Shown: positions 39,422 through 48,541 of the stretch, piece after piece
How the letters are laid out: each line of letters starts with the position of its first letter
Position numbering within the stretch: position 1 is the first letter of the stretch
NCBI RefSeq assembly: GCF_031127905.1
Contig: NZ_JARXIC010000002.1
Location: 62,001-126,000 of the forward strand
DNA: 64,000 nt
Direction of reading: 5' to 3'
From: Thalassobacterium sedimentorum
GTDB lineage: Bacteria > Verrucomicrobiota > Verrucomicrobiia > Opitutales > Coraliomargaritaceae
The notes under the pieces: generated by a model
What the model was told of the DNA's origin: nothing
What the model saw: the letters and a program-made list of their open reading frames with translations, nothing else
Databases searched by the model: none
Program-made: the position numbers and the translations under genes

Positions 39422-40621
39422 ATGAGCCAAGACAATTCATCGACGGAAACATCTGCTTCAAAGCAAGCAGCCCCTAAAACGACTCCCCAAAACACGCAGG
39501 AAAAGCCCCGCGAGAACGAGATCGCCGTCTCTGGTATTCTTGAAATATTGGACAATAAGACTGGGCAACTCATCGATCCTTCACGCAATGGTAAAACCAA
39601 GCCCGATGATCCCTTCGTACCACGCGAACTGATTAAGCGCTTCAAACTCAAACCAGGCAGCCTAATCGAAGGCAAGGCACACCAGAATGATCGCTTCCCA
39701 AACCCTAAAGTCCGTTTTATAGACAAAGTCGACGGCGCATTGTTAGAGGAACGCAAAGGCCGTTACAGCTTCCAGCAAATGGTCTCGATCGCTCCGGATG
39801 AACAAATTCGTCTCGAAGCTAAAGATGGACGCGTCACCACCCGTATTATGGATCTTTTCTGCCCCATCGGCAAGGGCACCCGCGGGCTCATCGTCGCTCC
39901 GCCTCGTACAGGGAAAACCACAATCCTACACGATATTGCCCACGGTGTGATCGAAAACCATCCAGAATGCCACTGCATCGTCTTGCTAGTGGACGAACGC
40001 CCGGAAGAGGTCACCGATTTTAAACGTAGCGTGAATGCCGAAATTTATGCATCTTCAAACGACGAAGAACTGGTCAATCACCTGCGCCTAGCCGAACTGG
40101 CAATCGAACGTGCCAAACGCCTGGTAGAAGCAGGTAAGGATGTGGTCTTCTTACTGGATTCCATTACACGCTTGGCCCGTGCCTATAATGCCGCATCTGG
40201 TAAAGGAGGACGCACAATGACCGGCGGTCTGGATGTCCGCGCCCTCGAAAAGCCACGCCAAATTTTCTCCGCGGCCCGCAATTGTGAAGAAGGCGGCAGC
40301 CTCACCATTATTGCCACCGCCCTGATTGAAACAGGCAGTAAGATGGACGAACTGATCTTCCAAGAATTCAAGGGAACGGGTAATATGGAAATGGTACTCG
40401 ATCGGAAAGCAGCTGAGCTGCGCCTCTGGCCCGCAATCAACTTAAACGCTTCTGGCACTCGTAAGGAGGAGCTACTCCTCTCGGGTAAATACCTCGAAGG
40501 AGCTCAATTCCTGCGCCGTGCCCTAGCTGGCCAGAAAATCGAAGACGCAGCCGAAGCGATGATCGATCGCTTCGCGCAAACCAAGACAAATGCAGAATTC
40601 TTAAAGTTATTGCAGCGCTAA
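39422..40621 (+). CDS. rho: Transcription termination factor Rho
   Basis: 399 residues. The N-terminal helical domain is replaced by a 33-residue polar tail. OB domain from about 34, Walker A APPRTGKT (159-166), Walker [17 protein letters not shown] (Q-loop region), R-loop and C-terminal [23 protein letters not shown] and SGTRKEELL, all as in Rho. In the OB domain the usual aromatic GFGFLR-type RNA-contact motif is absent: [21 protein letters not shown] stands in its place. ATPase and ring parts look intact. No Shine-Dalgarno box before the ATG. A decayed DoxX gene follows directly. Confidence 0.96.
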   Translation: MSQDNSSTETSASKQAAPKTTPQNTQEKPRENEIAVSGILEILDNKTGQLIDPSRNGKTKPDDPFVPRELIKRFKLKPGSLIEGKAHQNDRFPNPKVRFIDKVDGALLEERKGRYSFQQMVSIAPDEQIRLEAKDGRVTTRIMDLFCPIGKGTRGLIVAPPRTGKTTILHDIAHGVIENHPECHCIVLLVDERPEEVTDFKRSVNAEIYASSNDEELVNHLRLAELAIERAKRLVEAGKDVVFLLDSITRLARAYNAASGKGGRTMTGGLDVRALEKPRQIFSAARNCEEGGSLTIIATALIETGSKMDELIFQEFKGTGNMEMVLDRKAAELRLWPAINLNASGTRKEELLLSGKYLEGAQFLRRALAGQKIEDAAEAMIDRFAQTKTNAEFLKLLQR

Positions 40622-40862
40622 ATGAACCCCCATAGCTATTCCCATCACCTCGGTCTGTTGATCCTGTGAATCGGTCGGTATTGGCAGTATGTTCATACTA
40701 CATGAGCGACCAAAACTGATGGGCGGTACCACCGCCTGGGAGCAAGTGGCACAGTATGGCCTACCTTTCTTACCAGTAGGCATCATCTCTACCGAATTCG
40801 GTCTAGCCGCAGCTCTAACTGAATTAGGCGGCGGTCACTTTTGCATTGGTTCAAAAGCTTAG
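40622..40862 (+). pseudogene. DoxX-family remnant (frameshifted, truncated)
   Basis: Translation from the ATG at 40622 gives MNPHSYSHHLGLLIL and then a stop. One frame away the sequence continues VGIGSMFILHERPKLMGGTTAWEQVAQYG and further to a stop at 40860-40862, including LPFLPVG and ALTELGGG. Together these match the first two-thirds of DoxX-type small membrane proteins (pattern LLILR-GLG-FILHG-KL-GG-WEQVG-ELGGG). The C-terminal helices are missing. It starts immediately after the rho stop. Confidence 0.7.
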
Positions 40863-40902
40863 CAGACTGCATCAGCTCGAACACATAGACTAAGGCAGCG
40901 CC

Positions 40903-41310
40903 TCAACGCGACTGCAGTCGAATCTTGTTTAACTGATGACTACGACAGATATCCATGACTTCCGTGACATAACGAAGTGGCACTTCTTCGTCTGCAACTA
41001 ATAGAACCGGCAAATCAGGTGTAAGCTCGCCCGCGACTTTAATCGCAGCTTCAAGTGCTGATTTACTAAGCGGACGATCATTCAGGAAAAACGCGCCTGC
41101 CGGACTCAGTGCGATCACAACCTGTTCCTGAATCTCATTCTCTCCAGCGGTTTCGATTTTAGGCACCGTGATATTTAATGAACTCACCTGCTTAAACTGC
41201 ATTGTGACCAAAAAAAAGAACAGCAGCACGGTCAATACGTCCACCAAAGGAACAATATTAATGACTGGTTGCCGCCGACGGCGATTAATTAACTCAGAAC
41301 TAACGTCCAT
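40903..41310 (-). CDS. exbD: ExbD/TolR-family biopolymer transport protein
   Basis: 135 residues from the ATG at 41310 (MDVSSELINRRRRQPVINIVPLVDVLTVLLFFFLVTM). Basic cytoplasmic tail, one helix with the essential Asp (NIVPLVDVLTVLL), then a periplasmic domain. It works with ExbB as a proton-driven motor for TonB- or Tol-type systems. Its start overlaps the exbB end by 11 bases. No TonB or receptor gene is nearby. Confidence 0.9.
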   Translation of the reverse strand: MDVSSELINRRRRQPVINIVPLVDVLTVLLFFFLVTMQFKQVSSLNITVPKIETAGENEIQEQVVIALSPAGAFFLNDRPLSKSALEAAIKVAGELTPDLPVLLVADEEVPLRYVTEVMDICRSHQLNKIRLQSR

Positions 41311-41875
41311 GTTGAGATGCTTTATTCTGCAGTAGTGCCTGCACAGCGACACCAATACGTACGGCCAGAGACTCCACACGACGCAGCACATAGGCGTGCG
41401 CGGCCAAGGCTGGTATCGCAATGGCCAGCCCTAAAATAGTGGTATTAAGCGCCAGCGCAATACCACGAATAAAAGTGGCCGGATCAGGAAGGCCCGTCTC
41501 CGCCGAAAAACCGCTGAAGACCTGAGTCAGCCCAGTCACCGTCCCCAATAGACCAATCAGAGGCGCTGCACCAATCACGACCTCCAATAAAAACACACCG
41601 CGTTCCATCCGACTCACTTCTAATCGAGCATATGCTTTTAAGGCATCGGCATCAGGCTGTCGGGTATGATAGAATTGGACAATGCGTCCAGCAACCGATG
41701 CGCTGTCCCCCTCGATTCCCTCCATGCGACCGGAACTCAAAACAGCCATCCATGAGGCAGGCATCACACGCGACGAGCGCAAAGCAATCAAACGCTCGAA
41801 GGTAATAAAAACTGCGATCAACGAACAAAGCGCGAGTGGATAAATAAAGATTCCAGCGTGAATGAAGATGTCCAT
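41300..41875 (-). CDS. exbB: ExbB/TolQ-family proton channel
   Basis: 191 residues from the ATG at 41875 (MDIFIHAGIFIYPLALCSLIAVFITFERL); an upstream start at 41932 would add 19 residues. Three membrane helices, MotA/ExbB domain with APLIGLLGTVTGLTQVFSGFS and GIALALNTTILGLAIAIPALAAH. Partner of the ExbD protein encoded downstream with overlap. Shorter than E. coli ExbB (244) and without the periplasmic N-terminal extension. Confidence 0.9.
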   Translation of the reverse strand: MDIFIHAGIFIYPLALCSLIAVFITFERLIALRSSRVMPASWMAVLSSGRMEGIEGDSASVAGRIVQFYHTRQPDADALKAYARLEVSRMERGVFLLEVVIGAAPLIGLLGTVTGLTQVFSGFSAETGLPDPATFIRGIALALNTTILGLAIAIPALAAHAYVLRRVESLAVRIGVAVQALLQNKASQHGR

Positions 41876-41962
41876 ATGTGAATTGTAGATAAAAACGGTG
41901 GCCCAGCAGATCGCCGAATTCAGCACAGCCACTCAAAAGTACGGCACAAGCTAAACCGCGAT

Positions 41963-41992
41963 AAAAAAGGCGCAACCGTAGCTGCGCCTTTT
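41963..41992 (-). terminator. Rho-independent terminator after the Pmp3-type gene
   Basis: A 10-bp stem (AAAAGGCGCA 41965-41974 with TGCGCCTTTT 41983-41992). The T-run on the minus strand (41968-41963) follows the Pmp3-type gene; the stem also ends in TTTT on plus. Confidence 0.85.
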
Positions 41993-42022
41993 GTCAGTAA
42001 AATACAACTGAAGTTCCTTTAC

Positions 42023-42181
42023 TTATAGTACCACCAGCAGTGCATGAATCACCGCTGGAATATAAAACAAGAAGCAAAGAATGATATTGATAACCAAAGA
42101 CTTACCAGCTCCCGACTTAAGTGCAACAGCAACTGGAGGCAGGAAAATGGCAAGAAGAATGAGTACGATTTTATTATCCAT
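42023..42181 (-). CDS. Pmp3/YqaE-type small membrane protein
   Basis: 52 residues, two membrane helices: the first is LAIFLPPVAVAL, with the family's FLPP-AV phrase, and the second begins INIILCFLFYIPAVIHAL, matching the N-x-L-x(4)-IPG-IHA pattern of Pmp3/YqaE proteins. These are stress- and salt-linked membrane peptides. The ATG at 42181 has no Shine-Dalgarno box. A strong terminator follows. Confidence 0.9.
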   Translation of the reverse strand: MDNKIVLILLAIFLPPVAVALKSGAGKSLVINIILCFLFYIPAVIHALLVVL

Positions 42182-42247
42182 AATTAATACAGTGAGTGTG
42201 AATGAGTCGACTTAGACTTTCATAGGCTAGCAGATTAGCTAGCAATG

Positions 42248-42850
42248 TCACGCCTGCATATAAGGCAGCGCAGCAGCTGTCTGAGTCACCGCATCCGCCC
42301 CCACCAGCAGTTCATCCAATGGATCATAATTGCCGCTAAGCAAACTATCACGAGCCCCCGGTTTGATTTCACACACTACGGATTGATCACCATACCAAAT
42401 CTTATGATCTTCAATATCGATGGTGATTTCGAGCTCTGGGTTCGCTTCAATCGCAGCCGCAAGAATCGCACGGTCCGCATCGCTGGCGATAACGCAAACC
42501 ACGCCAAGATTAGTGGAATTACCGAAGAAAATTTCAGCAAAACTACCTGCAATCACTGCTTTATAGCCTGCACGTAGAATCGATTGTGGCGCATGCTCAC
42601 GCGAGCTACCGCAACCGAAGTTGTTTCCGCTCAAAAGAATCGATGCCTCAGCAAAGCGAGGATCATTCAAATTGTGCTTTTTATCTTCGCCGGATTCAGT
42701 TTTACGCACGTCGTAAAAGAGATATTCGCCTAAACCGTCAAAGGTAATGCACTTCATGAAACGTGCAGGAATGATGCGATCGGTATCGATGTCGTCGCCG
42801 GGAACGAAGACGCCCTTACCGGTAACTTGTTTAATAGGTGTGGATGACAT
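42248..42850 (-). CDS. leuD: 3-isopropylmalate dehydratase small subunit
   Basis: 200 residues. GDDIDTDRIIPARFMK and NNFGCGSSREHAP are the LeuD swivel-domain signatures. Partner of LeuC in the isomerisation of 2- to 3-isopropylmalate in leucine synthesis. It follows leuC after 31 bases on the same strand, so one operon. A small direct repeat GCTAGCA lies just past its stop. Confidence 0.95.
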   Translation of the reverse strand: MSSTPIKQVTGKGVFVPGDDIDTDRIIPARFMKCITFDGLGEYLFYDVRKTESGEDKKHNLNDPRFAEASILLSGNNFGCGSSREHAPQSILRAGYKAVIAGSFAEIFFGNSTNLGVVCVIASDADRAILAAAIEANPELEITIDIEDHKIWYGDQSVVCEIKPGARDSLLSGNYDPLDELLVGADAVTQTAAALPYMQA

Positions 42851-42881
42851 GACTCTAAAAATAGGAATTAAAAGTTAGAAA

Positions 42882-44306
42882 TTAAGAATTTACGGCGGCG
42901 AAGCCGAAAACCTCGCGGGCATCGGAGACTTCTCCAGTCACAGCAGCTGCGGCCACCATGAGTGGGCTCATCAACATAGTGCGGCCTGTGGGGCTGCCTT
43001 GACGGCCCTTAAAGTTGCGATTCGAAGAACTTGCGCACAACTGATCACCCACCAACTTATCTGGGTTCATAGCCAAACACATGGAGCAGCCTGCAGCACG
43101 CCATTCAAAACCAGCTTCGATAAAAATTTTATCCAAACCAAGCTCCTCAGCGATTTTAGCCACGACTTGCGAACCAGGAACTACAATGGCCTGCACTCCT
43201 GGTGCAACCTTATGCCCCTGAACGTACTTAGCCACTTCCTGAAAGTCAGAGAGCCGCCCATTGGTGCAAGAACCAATAAATGCCACATTGATTTTCTTAC
43301 CTTTAATGGGGCTGCCTCCCTCGAACTGCATGTACTCAAGCGCTTCGGCGACCGAATCACGTTCCGACTGAGTCGGCGCATCCGCAACAGTAGGAATGTT
43401 CTCTTCAATCCCGACCCCCTGACCAGGGGTAATGCCCCAAGTAACAGTTGGCTGAATTTGCGCAGCATCGATCTCGACAACATCGTCGAATGTGCAATCA
43501 GCATCAGATGCAAACGACTTCCACTGCTCAACTGCTGCATCCCAAGCATCGCCCTTCGGTGAATATGGACGTCCCTTCAAATACTCAAAGGTGGTTACAT
43601 CTGGATTCACATACCCCACACGTGCACCGCCTTCAATCGACATGTTACAGACCGTCATTCGCTCTTCCATGGTGAAGTTATCAAACGTAGTGCCCGCATA
43701 TTCATATGCATAGCCAGTGCCGCCCTGAGTGCCCAGCAGCCGAATAATGTGTAACACCACATCCTTTGCATAAACACCAGGAGGCAGCGTACCATTCACA
43801 TTGATCCGACGCACCTTCAACTTGTTCAATGCAATCGTCTGCGTGGCCAAGACATCACGCACCTGACTGGTACCGATACCAAATGCGATCGCACCGAAAG
43901 CTCCGTGCGTCGCAGTATGTGAATCACCACACGCGATCGTAGTGCCCGGTTGCGTAATACCTTGCTCAGGACCAACAATGTGCACCACTCCCTGCTTTCC
44001 AGTATTGGTATCGAAAAAGGTTACATTGTTGTCAGCACAATTCTTGCGCAATTCTTCAATCATTCCCTGCGCGAGTGGATCACTGTAGGGCTCAACGGCC
44101 TCATTGGTCGGCACGATGTGATCCACCGTAGCAAAAGTCCGATGCGGATACTGTACCTTCAGGCCACGGTCGCGGAGCATACCGAAGGCTTGCGGACTCG
44201 TCACCTCATGAATGAGGTGGGTGCCGATTAATAATTGCGTTTGACCGTTTGCCAATTGGCGAACCGCGTGCGCGTCCCATACTTTTTCAAATAAGCTTTT
44301 GCCCAT
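42882..44306 (-). CDS. leuC: 3-isopropylmalate dehydratase large subunit
   Basis: 474 residues, aconitase superfamily. FeS-ligand cysteines are in IGSCTNGR and [12 protein letters not shown]; substrate residues in [23 protein letters not shown]. Full length compared with E. coli LeuC (466). First gene of leuCD. A stable hairpin lies about 50 bases upstream in the likely leader. Confidence 0.96.
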   Translation of the reverse strand: MGKSLFEKVWDAHAVRQLANGQTQLLIGTHLIHEVTSPQAFGMLRDRGLKVQYPHRTFATVDHIVPTNEAVEPYSDPLAQGMIEELRKNCADNNVTFFDTNTGKQGVVHIVGPEQGITQPGTTIACGDSHTATHGAFGAIAFGIGTSQVRDVLATQTIALNKLKVRRINVNGTLPPGVYAKDVVLHIIRLLGTQGGTGYAYEYAGTTFDNFTMEERMTVCNMSIEGGARVGYVNPDVTTFEYLKGRPYSPKGDAWDAAVEQWKSFASDADCTFDDVVEIDAAQIQPTVTWGITPGQGVGIEENIPTVADAPTQSERDSVAEALEYMQFEGGSPIKGKKINVAFIGSCTNGRLSDFQEVAKYVQGHKVAPGVQAIVVPGSQVVAKIAEELGLDKIFIEAGFEWRAAGCSMCLAMNPDKLVGDQLCASSSNRNFKGRQGSPTGRTMLMSPLMVAAAAVTGEVSDAREVFGFAAVNS

Positions 44307-44356
44307 AATTGTATTCCTAATAAAGAGTGATTCTCAAAAGAGTCTCAATAAGGATA

Positions 44357-44384
44357 GCTTTGCGGTGGCTGGCAACCGCAAAGC
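44357..44384 (-). promoter_or_regulatory. Stem-loop in the leuC leader
   Basis: A perfect 10-bp stem (GCTTTGCGGT 44357-44366 with ACCGCAAAGC 44375-44384) with an eight-base loop, 51 bases before the leuC start and after the HU terminator. No T-run and no leucine-rich leader peptide were found, so classical attenuation is not supported; a stabilising or protein-binding stem is possible. Confidence 0.4.
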
Positions 44385-44423
44385 ATGGATTTTTACAAGG
44401 CAGTCGTAATTTATACCAAATAT

Positions 44424-44461
44424 AAAAAAACCCGCAGCTTCCTTAAAATGGAAACTACGGG
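44424..44461 (-). terminator. Rho-independent terminator of the HU gene
   Basis: A 12-bp stem with two mismatches (44431-44442 with 44450-44461), AT-rich loop, then seven T on the minus strand (44430-44424). It separates the HU gene from leuC. Confidence 0.85.
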
Positions 44462-44527
44462 CTTGTATACTTGAACTATGCGGTGGGGTAAACGCTTAGC
44501 TCAAACAATAAATTCTGAAAAGATAGC

Positions 44528-44803
44528 TTAAAGAACAGCTTTGAGGCCAGCACCAGCCTTGAATTTAACTGCTTTAGAAGCCTTGATCTTAATTTTCTCG
44601 CCAGTCTGTGGATTGATGCCATCGCGTGCAGCACGCTTAGTGACCGAGAAAGTACCAAAACCAATCAGTTGAACATTTTTGTCCTTCTTAACTCCCTTCT
44701 TGATGCCTTCAAGAACGGCTTCAATTGCGCGCTCTGCGGCTGCCTTGGAAGTGTCGGCTCCGAGTGATTTCTGTACTTCTGCAACGAGTTCTGCTTTGTT
44801 CAT
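44528..44803 (-). CDS. hup: HU-type DNA-binding protein
   Basis: 91 residues. MNKAELVAEVQKSLGADTSK begins the helical dimer body; VQLIGFGTFSVTKRAARDGINPQTGEKIKI is the HU/IHF signature and beta arm with the tip proline; C-terminal helix follows. Non-specific DNA bending and nucleoid packing. Slightly divergent C-terminus KAGAGLKAVL. The ATG follows an A/T-rich stretch with no Shine-Dalgarno. Confidence 0.95.
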   Translation of the reverse strand: MNKAELVAEVQKSLGADTSKAAAERAIEAVLEGIKKGVKKDKNVQLIGFGTFSVTKRAARDGINPQTGEKIKIKASKAVKFKAGAGLKAVL

Positions 44804-44955
44804 ATAATAATTCTTTTGTTGAGGTTGATTGGTCTATTGACCGTTGCAAATAAGAGAAGCCGCCCATGTGAGCGTCAACCTAAAATCCGCTCTAAACCGC
44901 TATTTTTTGGGGTTTTCAGCCCAGCTTATCGCTTCAATCCGTTGTCAGAGCGATT

Positions 44956-45156
44956 TCAAGCCCCCTGCCGCGCTTCAAACACCTGTTTCAATAGGGTTTC
45001 CGTCGCTTCAACCTCCGAAATATTCCGTTCCTCAGCAAGCTGCCCAGCTCGTTTCAAAAGCTGGGCTGCCAGAACAGGTGCCTGTGCCTCCGAAGCTCCC
45101 AGTTGAACAAAAACCTGAGCAAGCTCTCGCACACGCTCGCGCATCTTATCAGTCAT
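44956..45156 (-). CDS. Small helical protein coupled to ygfZ, unknown function
   Basis: 66 residues. Start set at the ATG at 45156 because AGGGGGTG lies just before it, one of the best ribosome-binding sites in the window, and because it overlaps the end of ygfZ by eight bases. MTDKMRERVRELAQVFVQLGASEAQAPVLAAQLLKRAGQLAEER predicts three amphipathic helices. I do not recognise the family. Tight coupling suggests a real gene made together with YgfZ. Confidence 0.65.
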   Translation of the reverse strand: MTDKMRERVRELAQVFVQLGASEAQAPVLAAQLLKRAGQLAEERNISEVEATETLLKQVFEARQGA

Positions 45157-46060
45157 TTTCACCCCCTTCAGCCAGTAATGAAACGACACTCACTGAGTTC
45201 GAACCCAATGTTAAAATTTCACCGACACCAACAAAACGTATTTTCAAAATGGCCACACCACACCATCCGCCTGCCTCACGAAATGCGCTGCGCAACTCTC
45301 CAACTCGCTTGAACTCCGAATTATATAAAGCCACAGGCAGACTAGGCCTCACACCAGTCCCTTGCACCACAAACAACGCACGCTGCGGTTGCCCGAGGTT
45401 GTGCATACGCGCCACCACTTCCTGTCCAAGGTAGCAACCCTTAGTAAAGGAAACCGCGTGCCCCGTCAAATTCCCCTCTCCCGGCAGATCCGAAGCTCCA
45501 ATCTCCTGCGGCACCTGCGGCACCCCGGCACGGATACGGGCGATACCGCGCGCATCTTCGGAAATGGCGGAAAAACCAGCTTCAAGCAACGACTGCGTCA
45601 GCAGCTTACGTGTATCCTCAGCAGGCACTACAATATGATAGCGCCCCCCAGGCAGACCATACAAGACTCCCTGCGAAAGTGATATAAAGCGTCCGGACTC
45701 GGGTATCGGCATGCCCAAGACATCCAGCCCATCCACTGATAGTTCAAGCCCCACGGTATTCACACATGGCTCAAGCTCCACCTCATCCGCAATGATATGC
45801 CGTTCCAAATGTGCAGAAATATCCGCCCCCTCACAGCGCTCACTCAGCACACGAAAGCGCTCGGGTCCTTCGCAAAGCACGACACCATCTGCAATCACTT
45901 TCCCCTTCACATCCAGCCATAATCCATAACAACACTGCCCAGTGTCAAAGGGGCGCAGATCATTTGTGAACTGACTCTGCAAGAAATCTGCAGCATCTTC
46001 GTCCGTGACCAGGAGATGTGCCGCAGGACTATATAAGTAAAAGCTCTTGGAACCGTACAT
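45149..46060 (-). CDS. ygfZ: Folate-binding FeS-cluster repair protein, YgfZ-like
   Basis: 303 residues. GcvT-like fold with the YgfZ signature TKGCYLGQEVVAR (Cys in KGCYxGQE) at about 210-222, and DFLQSQFTNDL near the start. YgfZ supports the making or repair of certain FeS enzymes; LeuC nearby is an FeS enzyme. It lacks the extra domains of aminomethyltransferase GcvT. Confidence 0.92.
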   Translation of the reverse strand: MYGSKSFYLYSPAAHLLVTDEDAADFLQSQFTNDLRPFDTGQCCYGLWLDVKGKVIADGVVLCEGPERFRVLSERCEGADISAHLERHIIADEVELEPCVNTVGLELSVDGLDVLGMPIPESGRFISLSQGVLYGLPGGRYHIVVPAEDTRKLLTQSLLEAGFSAISEDARGIARIRAGVPQVPQEIGASDLPGEGNLTGHAVSFTKGCYLGQEVVARMHNLGQPQRALFVVQGTGVRPSLPVALYNSEFKRVGELRSAFREAGGWCGVAILKIRFVGVGEILTLGSNSVSVVSLLAEGGEND

Positions 46061-46276
46061 ACTGCATGTGTTAAAAGATGCCGCCGCAATATGACAGAAT
46101 AATCTAACAAGGAATCACTTTTAGGCCCCCCTCGGCCCCATTATATAGAATATAGAAAAAAGCCGCTCGAAACACAGCGACAACTCACCTGTTTGATAAC
46201 AAAATGACAGCCTCCATTTGCCGCATCCAGTAATTGGGCTTGTTCCCACCTCAAAGCTACTTTAGATCTGCCGCCC

Positions 46277-47329
46277 GTGAAAAAAGTCACCGACATTAAC
46301 ATCACCTCTAAAACACTGCTTCCATCTCCACTAGCCCTGTGCCAGGAGATCGTAAAAACGGATGCGGCAGATAAATTCGTCGGCGAAAGTCGCGAAGCCA
46401 TCAACGAGATTATATTTGGCAAAGACCGCCGTCTACTCGTCGTCATCGGGCCCTGCTCGATACACGACCTTAAAGCTGGACGCGAATACGCTGAGAAACT
46501 GGCCAAACTAGCCAAAGAGGTCGAAGACCGCATGCTCATCGTCATGCGAGTTTACTTCGAAAAACCTCGCACCACGGTAGGATGGAAGGGTCTGATAATG
46601 GATCCCAAGCTCGACGGCACTAGCGACATCCCTGAAGGCTTGCGCATTGCACGTCGCTTCCTACTCGATATCATTGAGCTCGGTCTGCCCACAGCCACCG
46701 AACTCCTCGATCCAATCACTCCACAGTACATCGCCGATTTGGTCTGCTGGTCTGCAATCGGCGCACGCACCACAGAAAGTCAAACGCACCGCCAAATGGC
46801 CTCAGGTCTCTCGATGCCGCTCGGATTCAAGAACGGCACTGATGGTGGTCTCACAGTCGCGATCAATGCAATTAAAGCTGCCAGCCAACCCCAGACATTT
46901 TTAGGCATCGATAATCAAGGACAAGCCAATGCACTGACAACCAAAGGTAATCCGCATTGCCACATAGTGCTACGCGGTGGTTCTCATGGTCCTAACTACG
47001 GAGTCGACGATGTGACTCAGGCACGCGAAAAATTAACCGAAGCAGGTCTCATCCCCGCGATCATGACAGATTGCAGTCATGCCAATAGCGATAAAGACCC
47101 GGGGCGCCAACCGCAGGTTTTCGACGAGATCGTACGCCAAAGTTTAATTGATCCTAGTGTAATCGGCGCCATGGTTGAAAGTAATCTTAATTTCGGCAAT
47201 CAGTCCTTTCCACAACCGATTGAAGATCTGAAATACGGCGTTTCGATCACTGATGGCTGCATAGATTGGACCACCACTGAAGCCATGATCCGCAAGGGTT
47301 ATGCAGACTTGGCTCCGCTGTTCACTTAA
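46277..47329 (+). CDS. aroG: 3-deoxy-7-phosphoheptulonate (DAHP) synthase, class I
   Basis: 350 residues; first step of the shikimate pathway. GTG start at 46277. VVIGPCSIHD, RVYFEKPRTTVGWKGLI, GARTTESQTHRQMASGLSMPLGFKNGTDG and DCSHANSDKDP are the AroF/G/H signatures. Length equals E. coli AroG (350). Which amino acid inhibits it cannot be read with confidence. No clear promoter was made out in the 216 bases separating it from the divergent ygfZ gene. Confidence 0.95.
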   Translation: MKKVTDINITSKTLLPSPLALCQEIVKTDAADKFVGESREAINEIIFGKDRRLLVVIGPCSIHDLKAGREYAEKLAKLAKEVEDRMLIVMRVYFEKPRTTVGWKGLIMDPKLDGTSDIPEGLRIARRFLLDIIELGLPTATELLDPITPQYIADLVCWSAIGARTTESQTHRQMASGLSMPLGFKNGTDGGLTVAINAIKAASQPQTFLGIDNQGQANALTTKGNPHCHIVLRGGSHGPNYGVDDVTQAREKLTEAGLIPAIMTDCSHANSDKDPGRQPQVFDEIVRQSLIDPSVIGAMVESNLNFGNQSFPQPIEDLKYGVSITDGCIDWTTTEAMIRKGYADLAPLFT

Positions 47330-47454
47330 GCAGAGCATAAGGCGACCTTCTGCTCAACCCAGCGAAGACTTCCAGCATTGAAGGCACCATCCGCGCCACT
47401 AATCTCATATCATAGATCTAAGATCTCGCATCTCAAAATAAACACCCAATACAT

Positions 47455-48441
47455 ATGATGAGCAAACAACCTATTCGTGTCGCGGTTACCGGTGCAGCTG
47501 GTAACATCGGCTATGCCCTACTTTTTCGCATCGCGTCCGGTGCCATGTTTGGCCCAGACCAACCAGTGGCATTGAACCTGATTGAAATCCCACCCGCCCT
47601 CGACGCACTCAAAGGTGTCGTCATGGAGCTCGACGATTGCGCCTTTCCACTCCTAAAAGACGTCGTCGCCACGACCGACATGGACGAAGGCTTTAAAGAT
47701 GTGAATTGGGCACTCCTAGTCGGGTCTGTCCCACGCAAGGCAGGCATGGAACGCAGCGATCTACTCGGTATCAACGGCAAGGTATTCACAGGTCAGGGCA
47801 AGGCCATTGGCGCCAACGCCGCAGCCGACGTACGCGTGCTCGTGGTGGGTAACCCTTGCAACACCAACTGCCTGATCGCGATGAACAATGCTGAAGGCGT
47901 GCCCAACGATCGCTTCTTCGCTATGACGATGCTGGACGAGAACCGCGCCAAAACACAACTGGCCCAAAAGGCAGGCGTCGATGTCACGGAGGTCAGTAAC
48001 ATGACAATCTGGGGCAACCACTCAGCCACCCAGTATCCCGACTTCTACTCCGCTAAAATTGGAGGTAAATCCGCAGCAGAAGTCATCGATGACGAAGCAT
48101 GGCTAAAGGATACATTTATCCCTGATGTGCAAACACGCGGCGCCGCGATCATCAAGGCGCGTGGTGCTTCTTCAGCCGCCTCTGCTGCCAACGGTATCGT
48201 CGACTCAGTTCGCGCACTCACCACTCCTACTGCACCGGGCGACACATTTAGTATGTGCCTCTGCTCCGATGGCAGCTATGCAACCCCAGAAGGCTTAATT
48301 ATCTCCTTTCCTTGTCGCAGCGACGGACAAAAAATTGAAATCGTCAAGGGCATCGAACTCAACACATTCAGTCGCACCAAGTTCGACGCCTCGGTGCAAG
48401 AACTATCTGAAGAACGCGAGGCCGTCAAAGATCTCATCTAA
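47455..48441 (+). CDS. mdh: Malate dehydrogenase
   Basis: 328 residues, the cytosolic/thermophile-type MDH. NAD motif [46 protein letters not shown], catalytic histidine in [13 protein letters not shown]. Oxidises malate to oxaloacetate in the citric acid cycle. Two adjacent ATG codons (47455, 47458) could start it. A strong terminator follows. Confidence 0.96.
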   Translation: MMSKQPIRVAVTGAAGNIGYALLFRIASGAMFGPDQPVALNLIEIPPALDALKGVVMELDDCAFPLLKDVVATTDMDEGFKDVNWALLVGSVPRKAGMERSDLLGINGKVFTGQGKAIGANAAADVRVLVVGNPCNTNCLIAMNNAEGVPNDRFFAMTMLDENRAKTQLAQKAGVDVTEVSNMTIWGNHSATQYPDFYSAKIGGKSAAEVIDDEAWLKDTFIPDVQTRGAAIIKARGASSAASAANGIVDSVRALTTPTAPGDTFSMCLCSDGSYATPEGLIISFPCRSDGQKIEIVKGIELNTFSRTKFDASVQELSEEREAVKDLI

Positions 48442-48471
48442 AACACGCGCCCACGCGATTATTCCCCCCCC

Positions 48472-48503
48472 AGCCCGCCAGCGAAAGTTGGACGGGCTTT
48501 TTT
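48472..48503 (+). terminator. Rho-independent terminator of mdh
   Basis: Stem AGCCCG-CCA (48472-48480) with TGG-A-CGGGCT (48489-48498), one bulged A, followed by six T (48498-48503). Confidence 0.9.
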
Positions 48504-48541
48504 GTGCATGGTCGCTGCCCAAAACCAAAGAGCTGACAACA

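Noticed and set aside
39422-40621. Defective Walker A in Rho (PPRTGKT instead of PPKAGKT)
   Set aside because: The catalytic GKT is intact and the change is a tolerated variant in the family as far as I know; only the OB-fold change is reported.
42236-42247. GCTAGCA repeat after leuD as terminator
   Set aside because: The repeats are short and direct, without a T-run; not enough for a terminator.
44844-45434. 196-codon plus-strand open frame
   Set aside because: It is antisense to ygfZ and the small coupled gene, both better supported; its protein is Ser/Pro/Arg rich, typical of a shadow frame.
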